DNA of 64,000 nucleotides, taken from NCBI GenBank assembly GCA_028687995.1, contig JAQTZA010000007.1, forward strand, positions 134,426 to 198,425, written 5' to 3'. Source of the DNA: Bacteroidales bacterium. GTDB lineage: Bacteria > Bacteroidota > Bacteroidia > Bacteroidales > UBA7332. The notes under the pieces are model-generated. The model did no database searches and was not told the DNA's origin. It was given only the letters and a program-made list of their open reading frames with translations. The position numbers were made by a program, and so were the translations under genes. Shown one piece after another: positions 52,855 through 62,524 of the stretch. The number at the start of each line of letters is the position of its first letter. The stretch's first letter is position 1.

Positions 52855-53907
52855 ATGCAACTAACTCTTCACAACCAAACCTACAACACTGAACAGCTTC
52901 CCGAACTTATCAGGAAGAGGCAAGCTAAACAACTCCCCGAATGGGAAGAGGCTCTCTTTACGTTTTTGGCAAATTGGTTTGATGATGGAGAGACGATAAA
53001 AGCACAAACTTCAGGTTCTACAGGCGTTCCAAAACCAATTCTCTTGAAAAAAGAGAGTATGCTTGCTTCAGCCAGACTGACCAACCAGTTTTTTAAGCTA
53101 AAAGAAGGAGATACGGCAGTTATGTGTCTTTCGGCCAATTATATTGCAGGAAAAATGATGGTAGTACGCGCCATTGCTGGTGATTTGAATCTTGTAGTTA
53201 TTGAGCCAACTTCCACACCAATCATTGACAAAAGAATCGAATTCGCAGCAATGGTGCCGATGCAGGTAGATAGTTTACTAAAAACTGAAGAAGGAATCGC
53301 TTCGCTACAAAACATTTCGAAACTGATTATCGGCGGAAGTGCTGTTTCGCCTTTACTCGAAGAGCAATTGCAGCAACTTTCCACAAAATGCTACTCGACA
53401 TACGGAATGACCGAAACCGTTTCGCATGTTGCATTGCGAAGTCTCAACGGTGCACATAAATCGACAGATTACGAAGCTTTGGAAGGCGTTTGGTTCGAAC
53501 AAGACAAACGCGACTGCCTGATCATTCATGCACCACATTTGCAGGAAGAGCCATTCACTACCAACGACATCGTTTCATTCAAGAGTAACACATGCTTCGA
53601 ATGGCTTGGTCGTTTCGATAACGTAATTAACTCCGGCGGCGTGAAACTTTTTCCTGAAGCTATAGAGCAAAAATTATCAACTATAATTTCTGAACGATTT
53701 TATATCACATCTATTGTTGACGATAAATTGGGAGAAAAAGTGGTTTTGGTGATAGAAGGCACTCCATTTTCAATGGAGAAATTGAATCTTCTAGAAACAG
53801 AAATTTCTAATCAACTGACACGTTTCGAAAGACCACGTCAAATCATTTTTCTTTCCAAATTTCAAGAAACATCCACAGGGAAAATCAAACGTATTATCAC
53901 TCGATAA
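52855..53907 (+). CDS. menE: MenE, o-succinylbenzoate-CoA ligase
   Basis: 350 residues. Adenylate-forming enzyme that activates o-succinylbenzoate with CoA. Motifs: the P-loop TSGSTGVPKPILLKKES, STYGMTETVSHVALRS, GRFDNVINSGGVKLFPEAIE and the C-terminal catalytic lysine in TSTGKIKRI. It is shorter than the E. coli enzyme (about 450) because the N-terminal part is reduced, which is usual in Bacteroidetes. Last gene of the operon, followed by a strong terminator. Confidence 0.94.
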   Translation: MQLTLHNQTYNTEQLPELIRKRQAKQLPEWEEALFTFLANWFDDGETIKAQTSGSTGVPKPILLKKESMLASARLTNQFFKLKEGDTAVMCLSANYIAGKMMVVRAIAGDLNLVVIEPTSTPIIDKRIEFAAMVPMQVDSLLKTEEGIASLQNISKLIIGGSAVSPLLEEQLQQLSTKCYSTYGMTETVSHVALRSLNGAHKSTDYEALEGVWFEQDKRDCLIIHAPHLQEEPFTTNDIVSFKSNTCFEWLGRFDNVINSGGVKLFPEAIEQKLSTIISERFYITSIVDDKLGEKVVLVIEGTPFSMEKLNLLETEISNQLTRFERPRQIIFLSKFQETSTGKIKRIITR

Positions 53908-53913
53908 TAAACA

Positions 53914-53950
53914 AAAACGAGGGTTTCACATGATGTAAAACCCTCGTCAA
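53914..53950. terminator. Bidirectional terminator between menE and the DUF4293 gene
   Basis: ACGAGGGTTT and AAACCCTCGT pair over ten bases, with A/T-runs on both sides. It ends the men operon and the convergent DUF4293 transcript. Confidence 0.85.
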
Positions 53951-53965
53951 AAATATTATTTCTTC

Positions 53966-54424
53966 TTATCGTATTCTATCCAAAGAGCGAATTAACGCCT
54001 CGTCTGCACCAATGGCTCGTATCGCCAACCAATTGAAAACAAAAGCCACCAAAGGAAATGCTAGGATGTAATTTACCCCAATATTCAAACCTAATTTATC
54101 CTTGAAAAGCCAAAAATAAAGAAAGAATATACCATAAAATGCAACCATTAATACCGCATTGAATATGCTAAATCGTATCTGAAGCATTCTTTTCTTATAC
54201 AGAAATATAGTAATAAAAGAGATCAATGCTATTGCCAATATTACTGCGAACACTGGTGCTGTGAGATAAAGATTAGACAAAGTTCCAGTTGTTTCATATA
54301 CGCCAAGCGCTTTGTAAGCGTATATTTTCTGATTACCATATAAATCCGCCAAAGGGGTAAACAACATGGTAGTTGATAAGATAGAGATTACCAATAAGTA
54401 GAGTGATTGAATACGTTGTAACAT
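53966..54424 (-). CDS. DUF4293 family membrane protein
   Basis: 152 residues from the ATG at 54424 (MLQRIQSLYLLVISIL). Four membrane segments (LYLLVISILSTTMLF, APVFAVILAIALISFITIFLY, FNAVLMVAFYGIFFLYFW, YILAFPLVAFVFNWLAI). The family is restricted to Bacteroidetes and of unknown function, usually beside rpoZ and bamD as here. The longer frame up to 54466 would overlap the rpoZ terminator and adds residues outside the family pattern. Transcription must start between the terminator and the gene or come from read-through. Confidence 0.85.
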   Translation of the reverse strand: MLQRIQSLYLLVISILSTTMLFTPLADLYGNQKIYAYKALGVYETTGTLSNLYLTAPVFAVILAIALISFITIFLYKKRMLQIRFSIFNAVLMVAFYGIFFLYFWLFKDKLGLNIGVNYILAFPLVAFVFNWLAIRAIGADEALIRSLDRIR

Positions 54425-54440
54425 AATGGATTGTATAAAA

Positions 54441-54478
54441 AAAGGATATGCAAGCAACTGATGCACGCATATCCTTTC
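54441..54478 (-). terminator. Terminator downstream of rpoZ
   Basis: AAAGGATATGC and GCATATCCTTT pair over eleven bases around a 15-nt loop, followed on the minus strand by a run of T. It lies 17 nt after the rpoZ stop. Confidence 0.8.
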
Positions 54479-54494
54479 ATTGATAAGTTATAAA

Positions 54495-54821
54495 TTACAA
54501 TTTGTCTTTCAAAGGATTCTTGTGATAAACCTTGCCTTCGAGGTATTCTTGGGTAGCAATCAATACCGGTTTTGGCAATTTCTCATAATAACGAGAAATT
54601 TCGATTTGCTCACGGTTCTCGAAAATTTCTTCTAAATTATCATTATAAGAAGCAAATTCTTGCAATTTCTTCTCCAAATCAGACTTCATCTCAACAGAAA
54701 TCTGATTGGCTCTCTTGCCAATAATACGTACTGTTTCGTAAACACTTCCGGTATCGGATGACATATCTGTCATATCACGAGTTACGGTGTTCGAAGGTGC
54801 ATTTGTTTTTTTGTAGTCCAT
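54495..54821 (-). CDS. rpoZ: RNA polymerase omega subunit (Rpb6-like), Bacteroidetes type
   Basis: 108 residues. The conserved omega/Rpb6 segment is VYETVRIIGKRANQISVEMKSDLEKKLQEF; the remainder is specific to the Bacteroidetes form and includes YYEKLPKPVLIATQEYLEGKV. Omega assists polymerase assembly and, in other phyla, takes part in ppGpp binding. It follows bamD by 16 nt and is cotranscribed with it; a terminator follows. Confidence 0.88.
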   Translation of the reverse strand: MDYKKTNAPSNTVTRDMTDMSSDTGSVYETVRIIGKRANQISVEMKSDLEKKLQEFASYNDNLEEIFENREQIEISRYYEKLPKPVLIATQEYLEGKVYHKNPLKDKL

Positions 54822-54837
54822 ATTTGTAATTAATTAA

Positions 54838-55656
54838 TTAATTTTTAATCATTTTTTGAGCATGAGCCAATATCTCATTTGCCTCTTTCATATATTTTCC
54901 TTCTGGGAATTCATTTTTGTAATTATAATATTCGTCAACAACTTCTCTGTATCGATCAGTTCGTTTATCTTCGACGCTATAGATGGCTTGACGATATTTA
55001 GATTGTAAAACCAAATAGAAAAAATCTTCTTTGTATTTTGTAGCGGGGTAATCCTTTAATGCATTTTGAGATACAACAACACATGCTAAGTAGTTGTTTT
55101 CCAACAAACTATTCATTTTCAGATTTCCCAAATTATAATAGAGCTTTGCACTCAAATACTCTTTGTAAGCCAATTTCTCTTGTAGTTCGAACATTAGTTG
55201 TTGAGCTTCACCAGCTTTTTCACTTTGTGGAAAATATTCTAAAAACATCTGAAATTCGTTAATGGCTTTCACATTTTGTGATTGATCCAGTCGTGGGTCA
55301 GGAGAATCGAGGTAATAACTTTTAGCCGTATAGAATCGGGCTAGTTCAGTATATATCCCCTTCGGATACGTATTATAATATGTTATAAAAGTCTGTGCAG
55401 CAGAAATGTAATCTTTACTTCCCAGATAACTTTGACCAAGCAAATATAGAGACTCTTCCGCTTTTTCAGTTCCTTTAAAAATAGGCACTAATTCTTCGAG
55501 CAATGTAAAAGAGCGATAATATTTTTTTTGCTCAAACGATTTCTTCGCATATTCGAATTTGTAATCGTAATCGGTGCTCTTCAAAACCTTATTAAATTCA
55601 CCGCACGAAGTTGTTACTACAAGCAACAACACAAAAGCGAAAACGTTATTCTTCAT
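54838..55656 (-). CDS. bamD: Outer-membrane assembly lipoprotein BamD
   Basis: 272 residues. Lipoprotein signal FAFVLLLVVTTSC (Cys 18). TPR helices cover most of the protein: YKFEYAKKSFEQKKYYRSFTLLEEL, AEESLYLLGQSYLGSKDYISAAQTFITYYNTYP, ARFYTAKSYYLDSPDPRLDQ and the pair near KAINEFQMFLEYFPQS. BamD is the essential partner of BamA in inserting barrel proteins such as the SusC transporter and porins found here. First gene of bamD-rpoZ. Confidence 0.94.
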   Translation of the reverse strand: MKNNVFAFVLLLVVTTSCGEFNKVLKSTDYDYKFEYAKKSFEQKKYYRSFTLLEELVPIFKGTEKAEESLYLLGQSYLGSKDYISAAQTFITYYNTYPKGIYTELARFYTAKSYYLDSPDPRLDQSQNVKAINEFQMFLEYFPQSEKAGEAQQLMFELQEKLAYKEYLSAKLYYNLGNLKMNSLLENNYLACVVVSQNALKDYPATKYKEDFFYLVLQSKYRQAIYSVEDKRTDRYREVVDEYYNYKNEFPEGKYMKEANEILAHAQKMIKN

Positions 55657-55808
55657 TCTTTTCCAAAATTAGCTCGCAAATTTAGCGATAATGACTTAAA
55701 TATAAAAATTAATCAACCATTTTTAACGAGAAGCACTTTAAACAGGACTATTGACTCCCTAAATCGGGTTCGTTTACTGTTTCAAAACCAAACAATCACC
55801 GTTTTTTG

Positions 55809-55816
55809 TATCTTTG
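55809..55816 (+). promoter_or_regulatory. -7 element of the GHL10 gene
   Basis: TATCTTTG fits TAnnTTTG; no -33 box at 19 nt. Leader about 23 nt to the ATG at 55846. Confidence 0.4.
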
Positions 55817-55845
55817 TGCGTCTTTGAAAACAAGTAACAGCAGAA

Positions 55846-57306
55846 ATGAAATACCAAATAAAATCGATAATATTTATCTTTTTACTTCTTAACAGCCTCC
55901 AACTTTCAGCGAATCCGCCTAAACATGAAATCAGAGCTGCATGGTTGACCGTAGCTTGGCGTCTAGATTGGCCTTCAACTATCGCCAAAGATACTCTTTC
56001 TGCAGGGATACAACGCGACGAATTGGTGAAAATACTGGATCATCTGCATTTTTTAAACTTCAATACCGTTTTTTTACAAGTCAGAATGAGGAATGACGTG
56101 ATTTACCCCTCACAAATTGAACCATGGAGTGCAATGATATCTGGCAAAAACGGGAAATCACCCAGTTATGATCCATTGGCGTTTGCTATCGCAGAGTGCC
56201 ATAAACGTGGTCTCGAATGTCACGCATGGATCGTCACAATTCCGATTGGCAATGACAAACAGATTAAAGAGAGCGGAAATGTCAGCTTGGTAAAAAAACA
56301 TCCAACACTTTGCAAACGCATAAAAGGAGAATGGTTTCTTGATCCAGGCGAACCTGGTACCGCTCAATATCTTTCTGAAATAGTTTCAGAAATTACAAAA
56401 AAATACGATGTTGATGGCATTCATCTCGATTACCTCCGATACCCTGAAATTGGAGAATTTCCCGACACAAAAACAAAAAAGAAATACGGAGATAAAATAG
56501 CTCTTTCCGATTGGAGAAGGGCAAACATAAATAAGGTTGTATCGTCGATTTACGACACGGTCAAAGCCATTAAACCGTGGGTGCAAGTGAGCTCATCACC
56601 CATAGGGAAATACAAAGATTTAGATTCTATCTCATCATTGGGATGGAATGGCTACAACAAAGTATATCAGGATGTTAAGTTTTGGATTACAAATCAAAAA
56701 CAAGATTTTATTGCCCCAATGATGTATTTCAAAGAGCCCATTTTCAAACCTTTTATGCGTGACTGGAAATCAGCTGCGGGAAAACATCCAGTAGTAGGCG
56801 GTATAGCTCTATACATGATGGACGAGCACAAATGGCCGTTACAAACCATTGAAAATGAAATCAATTTCACACGAGAAATAAATAGTGGAGGTCAATGCTA
56901 TTTTAGAACTCAAAATTTGATAAAGAACACCAAACTTTGTGCTGACTACTTAAAAATGAGAGCATACCTCTATCCTGCTCTAATGCCTGCAATGACTTGG
57001 ATTGACAGCATTGCTCCACCCGCACCGAAATTTACGAGAGTATGGCAAAAAAACAATCGCGTGATTTTTGAATGGGAAACCGATTCGAACGAACAAAATA
57101 TTACGTTCAATCTCTACAAAAGCAACAAACAAAATATAAAAATTGACGACATTACAAATCTGATAGCGTGTCGAATAAAATCCAAAAGTTTTGAAATGGA
57201 AATTCCAGACGATTACGTAGGCAATCTTTTTTTCGTGGTTACAGCAAATGATCAGTTCCACAACGAAAGCTTGAAGTCTCTACCAATCAAAGTATTATTC
57301 AAGTAA
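55846..57306 (+). CDS. GHL10-type glycoside hydrolase (DUF187), exported
   Basis: 486 residues. Signal peptide (IIFIFLLLNSLQLSA). Residues 27-350 form the GHL10/DUF187 TIM barrel: EIRAAWLTVAWRLDWPST, LNFNTVFLQVRMRNDVIYPS, GLECHAWIVTIPIG, YDVDGIHLDYLRYPE (probable catalytic Asp region) and VQVSSSPIGKY. The C-terminal 100 residues look like a fibronectin-III-type module (APPAPKFTRVWQKNNRVIFEWET, NITFNLYKSNKQNI). Relatives act on cell-wall or surface glycans; the substrate here is unknown. Single gene with its own promoter. Confidence 0.88.
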   Translation: MKYQIKSIIFIFLLLNSLQLSANPPKHEIRAAWLTVAWRLDWPSTIAKDTLSAGIQRDELVKILDHLHFLNFNTVFLQVRMRNDVIYPSQIEPWSAMISGKNGKSPSYDPLAFAIAECHKRGLECHAWIVTIPIGNDKQIKESGNVSLVKKHPTLCKRIKGEWFLDPGEPGTAQYLSEIVSEITKKYDVDGIHLDYLRYPEIGEFPDTKTKKKYGDKIALSDWRRANINKVVSSIYDTVKAIKPWVQVSSSPIGKYKDLDSISSLGWNGYNKVYQDVKFWITNQKQDFIAPMMYFKEPIFKPFMRDWKSAAGKHPVVGGIALYMMDEHKWPLQTIENEINFTREINSGGQCYFRTQNLIKNTKLCADYLKMRAYLYPALMPAMTWIDSIAPPAPKFTRVWQKNNRVIFEWETDSNEQNITFNLYKSNKQNIKIDDITNLIACRIKSKSFEMEIPDDYVGNLFFVVTANDQFHNESLKSLPIKVLFK

Positions 57307-57494
57307 TCTACTGTTTTTCAACATTATAAATAAGTTTATACTTATTCAAAATCTAACTACTTATCACTTTAAGAATCTTTCTATAAAGTGCGAGAAAACT
57401 CAAATTCTATCTTTTCTTTTGACAAAAAACACCATTTTTACTAAAATTGAAATAAATATTTAACGTATAAAAATAGCAAAATTGCTATCTCAAG

Positions 57495-57525
57495 TTTGCA
57501 AAATCGGCATTTTGTTGTAAATTTG
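57495..57525 (+). promoter_or_regulatory. Promoter of the AAA ATPase gene
   Basis: TTTG (57495-57498), 19 nt, TAAATTTG (57518-57525): a perfect consensus. Start near 57531, leader about 19 nt to the GTG at 57550. Confidence 0.7.
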
Positions 57526-57549
57526 CACGTTGTTTATTTATAAAAAGAG

Positions 57550-58725
57550 GTGGAAACATTTTTTAAGACACATAAATTCTTAATTGAACACACTAACTCA
57601 CTTGTTAGAAGAGAGTTAATGGATGAAATCAACTGGGATAACCGTCTGATTGGAATCACTGGTTCTCGAGGTGTTGGCAAAACCACACTGTTGCTCCAAT
57701 ATGCAAAAGAGAATTTTGGCACCGATCGTTCCTGCCTCTACATCAATATGAACCATCTTTATTTCACCGAATGCACTCTCTTTGATTTTGCAAAAGAGTT
57801 TAGCCAAAATGGTGGAAAAACGCTCCTCATCGATCAGGTTTTCAAATACCCAAAGTGGTCGGAAGAGCTGAAGCTTTGCTACGAAACAATTCCAAATCTT
57901 CACATCGTTTTTACTGGATCATCGGCCATGCGATTAAATGAAGAAAACCCAGTACTTTCAGGCATTGTAGATTCGTATTACCTGCGAGGATTTTCTTTCA
58001 GAGAGTACATCAACAAAATGAGCCATACCGATTTTAAATCATTCACCCTCGAAGAAATTATATCCAATCATAAAGAAATTGCCACTTCGATCTGCTCTAA
58101 AGTGGATCCCAATCGGTTTTTTCAAGATTATCTGCGTCACGGATATTATCCTTTTTTTCTAGAAAAACGCAATTTTTCTGAGACACTGATAAAGACAATC
58201 AACTTCATGATTGAGAGTGATATTTTCTTCTTAAAACAGATTGAGCTTTCTTATTATCATAAAATCAGACGATTATTATATTTATTAGCAAACAGTACTG
58301 GCCCGCTGAACATTAGTCAAATTAGTATCGACATAGACACGTCGCGTGCCACTGTAATGAACTACATCAAATACCTTAAGGATGCGCGTTTAATTAACAT
58401 GTTGTATCCTGTAGGTGAAGATTTTCCAAAAAAACCAGCGTTAGTTTATCTTCATAACACAAATTTGATCTACCCACTTCAACTTAATCAGACAGATGAT
58501 CTGATTGTGAGAGAGACCTTTTTCTACAACACACTTTTCAAAGATTACAAATTAAATGTAGGTGGGAAAAATGTACATTTTTTGGTGAATGAAAAATATA
58601 ATTTCAGAATTGAAGGAGCGAATATAAAAGGGAAAAACAATTCTGACGTTATTTATGCGCTTGACGGTATTAATATTGGTTCAGGTAATCTGATACCACT
58701 TTGGCTTTTTGGATTTCTTTATTAA
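57550..58725 (+). CDS. AAA_14/DUF4143-type ATPase, GTG start
   Basis: 391 residues. Walker A ITGSRGVGKTT (38-46), a Walker B-like TLLIDQVFKYPKW (D95-Q96 where Asp-Glu is usual) and sensor TGSSAMRL. The C-terminal half has a winged helix (LNISQISIDIDTSRATVMNYIKYLKDARLI) and the DUF4143 end. Such proteins are widespread, often variable between strains, and of unknown cellular role; some are proposed to act in toxin-antitoxin or defence settings. Start GTG at 57550 fits the consensus promoter just upstream. The Gln in Walker B may lower ATP hydrolysis. No partner gene is evident; nifJ follows at 57 nt but seems unrelated. Confidence 0.85.
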   Translation: METFFKTHKFLIEHTNSLVRRELMDEINWDNRLIGITGSRGVGKTTLLLQYAKENFGTDRSCLYINMNHLYFTECTLFDFAKEFSQNGGKTLLIDQVFKYPKWSEELKLCYETIPNLHIVFTGSSAMRLNEENPVLSGIVDSYYLRGFSFREYINKMSHTDFKSFTLEEIISNHKEIATSICSKVDPNRFFQDYLRHGYYPFFLEKRNFSETLIKTINFMIESDIFFLKQIELSYYHKIRRLLYLLANSTGPLNISQISIDIDTSRATVMNYIKYLKDARLINMLYPVGEDFPKKPALVYLHNTNLIYPLQLNQTDDLIVRETFFYNTLFKDYKLNVGGKNVHFLVNEKYNFRIEGANIKGKNNSDVIYALDGINIGSGNLIPLWLFGFLY

Positions 58726-58782
58726 TTTAAACAAATAACGAAAATAAATTATACTAACAATAACTCTAATTATCAAACAATT

Positions 58783-61700
58783 ATGGCAAAACAAAAAAAG
58801 TTTTTGACTTGTGATGGTAATCAAGCAGCTGCTCATATCTCGTATATGTTTAGTGAAGTTGCCGGTATTTATCCTATCACTCCGTCTTCGACTATGGCAG
58901 AATATGTCGATGAGTGGGCTGCAAAAGGACGATTGAACATCTTCGGCGAAACAATGAAAATCGAAGAGATGCAGTCTGAAGCAGGTGCTGCTGGAGTAGT
59001 TCACGGTTCGTTGCAAGCAGGTGCTTTGACAACAACTTACACTGCGTCTCAAGGTCTTCTATTGATGATCCCAAATATGTACAAAATTGCTGGTGAATTA
59101 TTACCTTGCGTTTTCCACATATCTGCTCGTGCATTGGCTGCACAATCGCTTTCTATTTTTGGTGACCACCAAGATGTAATGGCTGCTCGTCAAACTGGAT
59201 TCGCGATGTTCTTTACCAATTCAGTGCAAGAAGTAATGGATTTGGCAGCTGTAACTCACTTAGCAACATTGACTGCTCGTGTGCCATTTATGCACATCTT
59301 CGACGGATTCCGTACTTCTCACGAAATTCAGAAAATTGAAATTCTAGAAAACGATGATTTGGCTCCGCTTATCGATCAAAAAGCGTTAGCAGAATTCCGT
59401 GGACGTGCTTTGAACCCAGAAAATCCTGTGGCTCGTGGTACTGCTCAAAATCCAGATATTTATTTCCAAACTCGTGAAGCAGCAAATCCATTCTACGACG
59501 CAGTTCCTGCTATTGTAGAAGATTACATGGCTAAAGTATCAGAAATCACAGGTCGTAAATACGACTTGTTCGATTACTATGGTGCTCCAGATGCTGACCG
59601 CGTAATCTTGGCAATGGGTTCTGTAACAGAAGCAATCCGCGAAACAATTGACCACCTCAACGCAAAAGGCGAAAAAGTTGGTTTAGTTGCGGTTCACTTA
59701 TACCGTCCATTCTCTGTAAAACATTTCTTGAAGGCATTCCCTGCAACTACAAAACGTATTGCAGTATTGGATCGCACAAAAGAACCAGGTGCAAGCGGAG
59801 AACCATTGTTCTTAGATGCAAAAGAGGCATTCTACGGACAGCCTAACCAACCAATCATCGTTGGCGGTCGTTACGGTTTGTCCTCTAAAGACACTACTCC
59901 TGCTCAAATATTGGCTGTGTACGAAAATCTTTCGTTACCAGAACCACGTAGCGGTTTCACTATCGGTATCGTTGATGACGTAACCTTTACTTCTCTTCCT
60001 AAAAAAGATGAAATCGCGTTCGAAAACGGTCCTTACGAAGCTAAATTCTACGGTTTGGGTGCTGACGGTACTGTAGGTGCTAACAAAAACTCGATCAAAA
60101 TCATTGGTGACAACACCGATAAATATTGTCAAGCTTATTTCGAATACGATTCTAAGAAATCGGGCGGTTTCACCTGTTCTCACCTTCGTTTCGGTAATGA
60201 TCCAATCCGTTCTACTTATATGGTGAACACACCAGACTTTGTAGCGTGCCACGTGCCAGCTTACCTTCGTCTGTATGATGTGACCCGCGGTTTGAAACCA
60301 AACGGAACATTCCTTTTGAACTCTGTATGGAGTGCAGAAGAGACCAAAAATCACCTTCCTGATAATGTGAAAGCTTATTTGGCGAAAAACAATATCACCA
60401 TGTACATTATCAATGCAACTCAAATTGCATCTGAAATCGGACTTGGTAATCGCACGAATACCATTCTTCAATCAGCATTCTTCAAAATCACTGGTGTAAT
60501 TCCTTACGAATTGGCGGTGACTCAAATGAAGAAAGCGATTGTGAAATCGTATGGTAACAAAGGTGAGAAAATCGTGAATATGAACTACGCTGCAGTTGAT
60601 CGCGGTGGAGAGTTGGAAAAAGTTGAAATCCCTGCTGAATGGGCTAAACTTGATTTCGCATTCTCAATTGAAAACAGCGATGCCCCTGAGTTCATCCAAA
60701 AAATCGTTCGCCCAATCAATGCACAGGTAGGTAACGACCTTCCTGTATCAGCATTCAAAGGTCGCGAAGATGGAACATGGGATCAAGGAACTGCGAAATA
60801 CGAAAAACGTGGTGTCGCTTCTCGCGTACCGGTTTGGACTGCAGGTAACTGTATTCAGTGTAACAAATGTGCGTATGTTTGTCCTCACGCTGCTATTCGT
60901 CCATTCGTTTTAGATGCAGAAGAACAAGCTAAAGCTCCGAAAATGGATCTATTGAAAGCAATGGGTAAACCATTCGCTGACATGGCATTCCGTATTCAGG
61001 TTGACGTACTCGACTGTATGGGTTGCGACAACTGTGTGGATGTTTGTCCAGGTAACAAAAATGGAAAAGCACTCGAAATGGTGCCAATCGAACAAGAATA
61101 TGATAACCAAGACAATTGGGACTTCATGGTAAATGAGGTGAAAACCAAACAACACTTGGTGGATGTAAAAGCAAACGTGAAAAACTCTCAGTTTGCAACA
61201 CCATTATTTGAGTTCTCTGGAGCTTGTACCGGTTGTGGTGAAACTCCATACATCAAATTGGTAACTCAACTGTTTGGAGATCGTCAGATGGTAGCTAATG
61301 CAACTGGTTGTACTTCTATCTACTCTGGTTCTGCGCCTTCTACGCCTTATACTACCAACGATGCAGGTCACGGACCAGCATGGGCAAACTCATTGTTCGA
61401 AGACAACGCTGAGTTTGGTATGGGTATGCTGATTGCAACCGACAAAATGCGCGACCGCGTGCAACGCAACATGGAAGAGGCAATTGCAGGTGGTCAAATC
61501 AGCGAAGAGTTGTCAGGTCTGTTCACCGAATGGATTGCTAAACGCGAAGATGCTGATGCTACCGTGTTGTTGACTCCTCAAATCGTTGCATTGGCAAGTA
61601 TTTCTGAGGTTCCACAATGTAAAGTGGTTGTGGAGATGAAAAACCAATTGATTAAAAAATCTCAATGGATCATCGGTGGTGACGGTTGGGCGTATGACAT

Positions 61701-62331
61701 CGGTTTTGGTGGACTTGACCACGTAATTGCTTCGGGCAAAAACGTAAACATTTTGGTTGTTGATACCGAAGTTTATTCAAATACAGGAGGTCAATCTTCT
61801 AAATCTACACCGATTGGTGCCATTGCTAAATTTGCTGCCGCTGGTAAACAAATTCGCAAGAAAGATTTGGGTATGATTGCAACTACTTATGGTTATGTAT
61901 ATGTGGCTCAAGTAGCGATGGGTGCCGATCAAGCTCAAACGCTGAAAGCATTCCGCGAAGCAGAAGCCTACAACGGACCATCGTTGATCATCGCTTACTC
62001 CCCATGTATTGCTCACGGATTGGTATTCGGTATGGGTAAAGCTCAAGACCAAACCGAAAGAGCGGTTGAGTGTGGATACTGGCAAAACTGGAGATACAAT
62101 CCAACGCTCGAAGCAGAAGGCAAAAATCCATTCCTTATCGATTCGAAAGAACCGAAATGGGATTTGTTCGAAGACTTCTTGAAGAGCGAGGTGCGTTACA
62201 CTTCATTGGCGAAACAGTTCCCTGAAGAAGCAAAAGAACTTTTCATCGCAGCGAAACAAAATGCTATGAAGAAGTACATCAACTACAAACGTTTGGCTTC
62301 AAGCGATTGGTCTATACCGGTTGTTGAATAA
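58783..62331 (+). CDS. nifJ: Pyruvate:ferredoxin (flavodoxin) oxidoreductase
   Basis: 1182 residues, single-chain form. It oxidises pyruvate to acetyl-CoA and CO2 and passes electrons to ferredoxin or flavodoxin. Domains in order: the Pyr domain (GIYPITPSSTMAEYVDEWA), the gamma domain with CoA contact (DRTKEPGASGEPLFLD, GRYGLSSKDTTP), two 4Fe-4S clusters (C-x2-C-x2-C-x3-C from residue 690, CIQCNKCAYVCPHAA, and from 745, CMGCDNCVDVCPGNK) and the TPP-binding end (SGACTGCGETPYIKL, VANATGCTSIY, GGDGWAYDIGFGGLDHV). Complete. It indicates anaerobic or microaerophilic metabolism. A strong terminator follows. Confidence 0.97.
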   Translation: MAKQKKFLTCDGNQAAAHISYMFSEVAGIYPITPSSTMAEYVDEWAAKGRLNIFGETMKIEEMQSEAGAAGVVHGSLQAGALTTTYTASQGLLLMIPNMYKIAGELLPCVFHISARALAAQSLSIFGDHQDVMAARQTGFAMFFTNSVQEVMDLAAVTHLATLTARVPFMHIFDGFRTSHEIQKIEILENDDLAPLIDQKALAEFRGRALNPENPVARGTAQNPDIYFQTREAANPFYDAVPAIVEDYMAKVSEITGRKYDLFDYYGAPDADRVILAMGSVTEAIRETIDHLNAKGEKVGLVAVHLYRPFSVKHFLKAFPATTKRIAVLDRTKEPGASGEPLFLDAKEAFYGQPNQPIIVGGRYGLSSKDTTPAQILAVYENLSLPEPRSGFTIGIVDDVTFTSLPKKDEIAFENGPYEAKFYGLGADGTVGANKNSIKIIGDNTDKYCQAYFEYDSKKSGGFTCSHLRFGNDPIRSTYMVNTPDFVACHVPAYLRLYDVTRGLKPNGTFLLNSVWSAEETKNHLPDNVKAYLAKNNITMYIINATQIASEIGLGNRTNTILQSAFFKITGVIPYELAVTQMKKAIVKSYGNKGEKIVNMNYAAVDRGGELEKVEIPAEWAKLDFAFSIENSDAPEFIQKIVRPINAQVGNDLPVSAFKGREDGTWDQGTAKYEKRGVASRVPVWTAGNCIQCNKCAYVCPHAAIRPFVLDAEEQAKAPKMDLLKAMGKPFADMAFRIQVDVLDCMGCDNCVDVCPGNKNGKALEMVPIEQEYDNQDNWDFMVNEVKTKQHLVDVKANVKNSQFATPLFEFSGACTGCGETPYIKLVTQLFGDRQMVANATGCTSIYSGSAPSTPYTTNDAGHGPAWANSLFEDNAEFGMGMLIATDKMRDRVQRNMEEAIAGGQISEELSGLFTEWIAKREDADATVLLTPQIVALASISEVPQCKVVVEMKNQLIKKSQWIIGGDGWAYDIGFGGLDHVIASGKNVNILVVDTEVYSNTGGQSSKSTPIGAIAKFAAAGKQIRKKDLGMIATTYGYVYVAQVAMGADQAQTLKAFREAEAYNGPSLIIAYSPCIAHGLVFGMGKAQDQTERAVECGYWQNWRYNPTLEAEGKNPFLIDSKEPKWDLFEDFLKSEVRYTSLAKQFPEEAKELFIAAKQNAMKKYINYKRLASSDWSIPVVE

Positions 62332-62354
62332 CGGTCATTCTTTATAATTCTCAA

Positions 62355-62386
62355 AAAGCTCAATCGAAAGGTTGAGCTTTTTTTTT
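62355..62386 (+). terminator. Terminator of nifJ
   Basis: AAGCTCAATC and GGTTGAGCTT form a ten-base stem capped by GAAA and followed by nine T, 24 nt after the stop. Confidence 0.88.
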
Positions 62387-62524
62387 ACCCTTAATACATA
62401 AAAAATCAAAAAATAAATCGTAAGTATAAACATAAAAATACTATTTTTACAACTAGGTACCAACCAACGATTTATAAACAAATTCACCACACTCAATTTT
62501 GTAATTCACCTAAATTGTAAGTTG

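Noticed and set aside
54425..54466. Upstream start of the DUF4293 protein
   Set aside because: It would lie in the rpoZ terminator stem, and family members begin near MLQRIQ.
57365..57390. CACTTTA/TAAAGTG hairpin after the GHL10 gene as a terminator
   Set aside because: The stem is weak and AT-rich and no T-run follows directly, so it does not meet the standard for a terminator.
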